From Lachnospiraceae bacterium NK4A179 (GTDB lineage: Bacteria; Bacillota; Clostridia; Lachnospirales; Lachnospiraceae): 64,000 bases of DNA. A model generated the notes under the pieces. The model was not told the DNA's origin and did not search any database. It saw only the letters and a program-made list of their open reading frames with translations. Position 1 is the stretch's first letter. Each line of letters begins with the position of its first letter. Position numbers and translations under genes: made by a program. Location: NCBI GenBank assembly GCA_000421045.1, contig ATWC01000002.1, positions 148,348-212,347 on the forward strand, in the 5' to 3' direction. Below are positions 63,555 to 64,000 of the stretch, in pieces.

Positions 63555-63575
63555 AGAGATCCTTTACGGGTCTCT
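63555..63575. other. Short hairpin between 23S rRNA and tRNA-Asn
   Basis: An 8-bp stem with one G-T pair (63555-63562 with 63568-63575) lies in the spacer of roughly 95 nt after 23S. It may be a processing or weak termination element. Confidence 0.4.
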
Positions 63576-63641
63576 CCTCAAAAAACTAATAAATACATTT
63601 ATTAACTGAATACAAAGAATCGAAAACTTAACATCATCAGA

Positions 63642-64000
<359 letters not shown>

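Noticed and set aside
63258..63605. 115-aa plus-strand open frame over the tRNA region
   Set aside because: It is antisense to tRNA-Asn and built from the hairpin repeats; 'RVGLEPTTPRLT' is a familiar artefact of reading across a tRNA gene.
63547..63641. Possible 5S rRNA between 23S and tRNA-Asn
   Set aside because: Only about 95 nt are available and no conserved 5S sequence is seen on either strand.

Overview
The window reads as chromosomal DNA from a Firmicute of class Clostridia, most likely family Lachnospiraceae. The grounds are the S10-spc-alpha ribosomal cluster with adk-map-infA-rpmJ, a long-insert form of L17, ecfA1-ecfA2-ecfT-truA directly after rplQ, the prmA-rsmE-cysteine desulfurase-thiI-HPr-like-mtaB-ireB-ruvX-DUF1292-rnj-ylbF block, and purine-rich Shine-Dalgarno sites throughout. 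Species cannot be named from sequence alone. No transposase, phage gene or CRISPR array was seen.

Layout. 1-870: two small uncharacterised genes. 877-6305: truA, a secreted GH3 glycosidase and an ECF transporter energising module. 6319-23085: one long minus-strand ribosomal superoperon, rpsJ through rplQ, with a strong promoter (23057-23085), a structured leader containing a possible attenuator, several structured spacers and a strong terminator after rplQ. 23180-24415: a PAS-GGDEF diguanylate cyclase. 24561-28945: a plus-strand hexuronate catabolic operon (LacI-type regulator, uxaC, eda, kdgK) with two matching operators. 28951-33877: thiamine pyrophosphokinase, a glycosyltransferase, pckA, a DUF4867-like gene and an esterase. 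34055-35218: nagA, possibly leaderless. 35222-41092: a surface-glycan module (ABC flippase, O-antigen-ligase-like protein, MBOAT acyltransferase, SGNH-like partner). 41263-43104: a secreted Ig-like protein. 43352-52395: an orphan gene, argC, the trhP/trmR tRNA-modification pair, an MltG-like stub, a YlbF protein, RNase J, ruvX, ireB, mtaB and an HPr-like protein. 52451-59466: thiI, a two-component pair, cysteine desulfurase, rsmE and prmA. 59491-62901: a very large GNAT-membrane fusion. 63155-64000: tRNA-Cys, a hairpin-rich spacer, tRNA-Asn and the 3' end of a 23S rRNA gene on the minus strand.

How the genes work together. Most of the window serves translation and RNA: ribosomal proteins, RNA polymerase alpha, SecY, tRNA modification (TruA, ThiI, MtaB, TrmR, TrhP), rRNA and ribosomal protein methylation (RsmE, PrmA) and RNA decay (RNase J). 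Around this core sit carbon-use genes (uronate, N-acetylglucosamine, beta-glucoside, PEP carboxykinase) and envelope genes. The least explained items are the 1136-residue GNAT-membrane fusion, the HPr-like protein that keeps the regulatory Ser but lacks the catalytic His, the hairpin-repeat spacer between the two tRNAs, and the structured ribosomal leaders. No clearly new multi-gene defence or mobile system was found.
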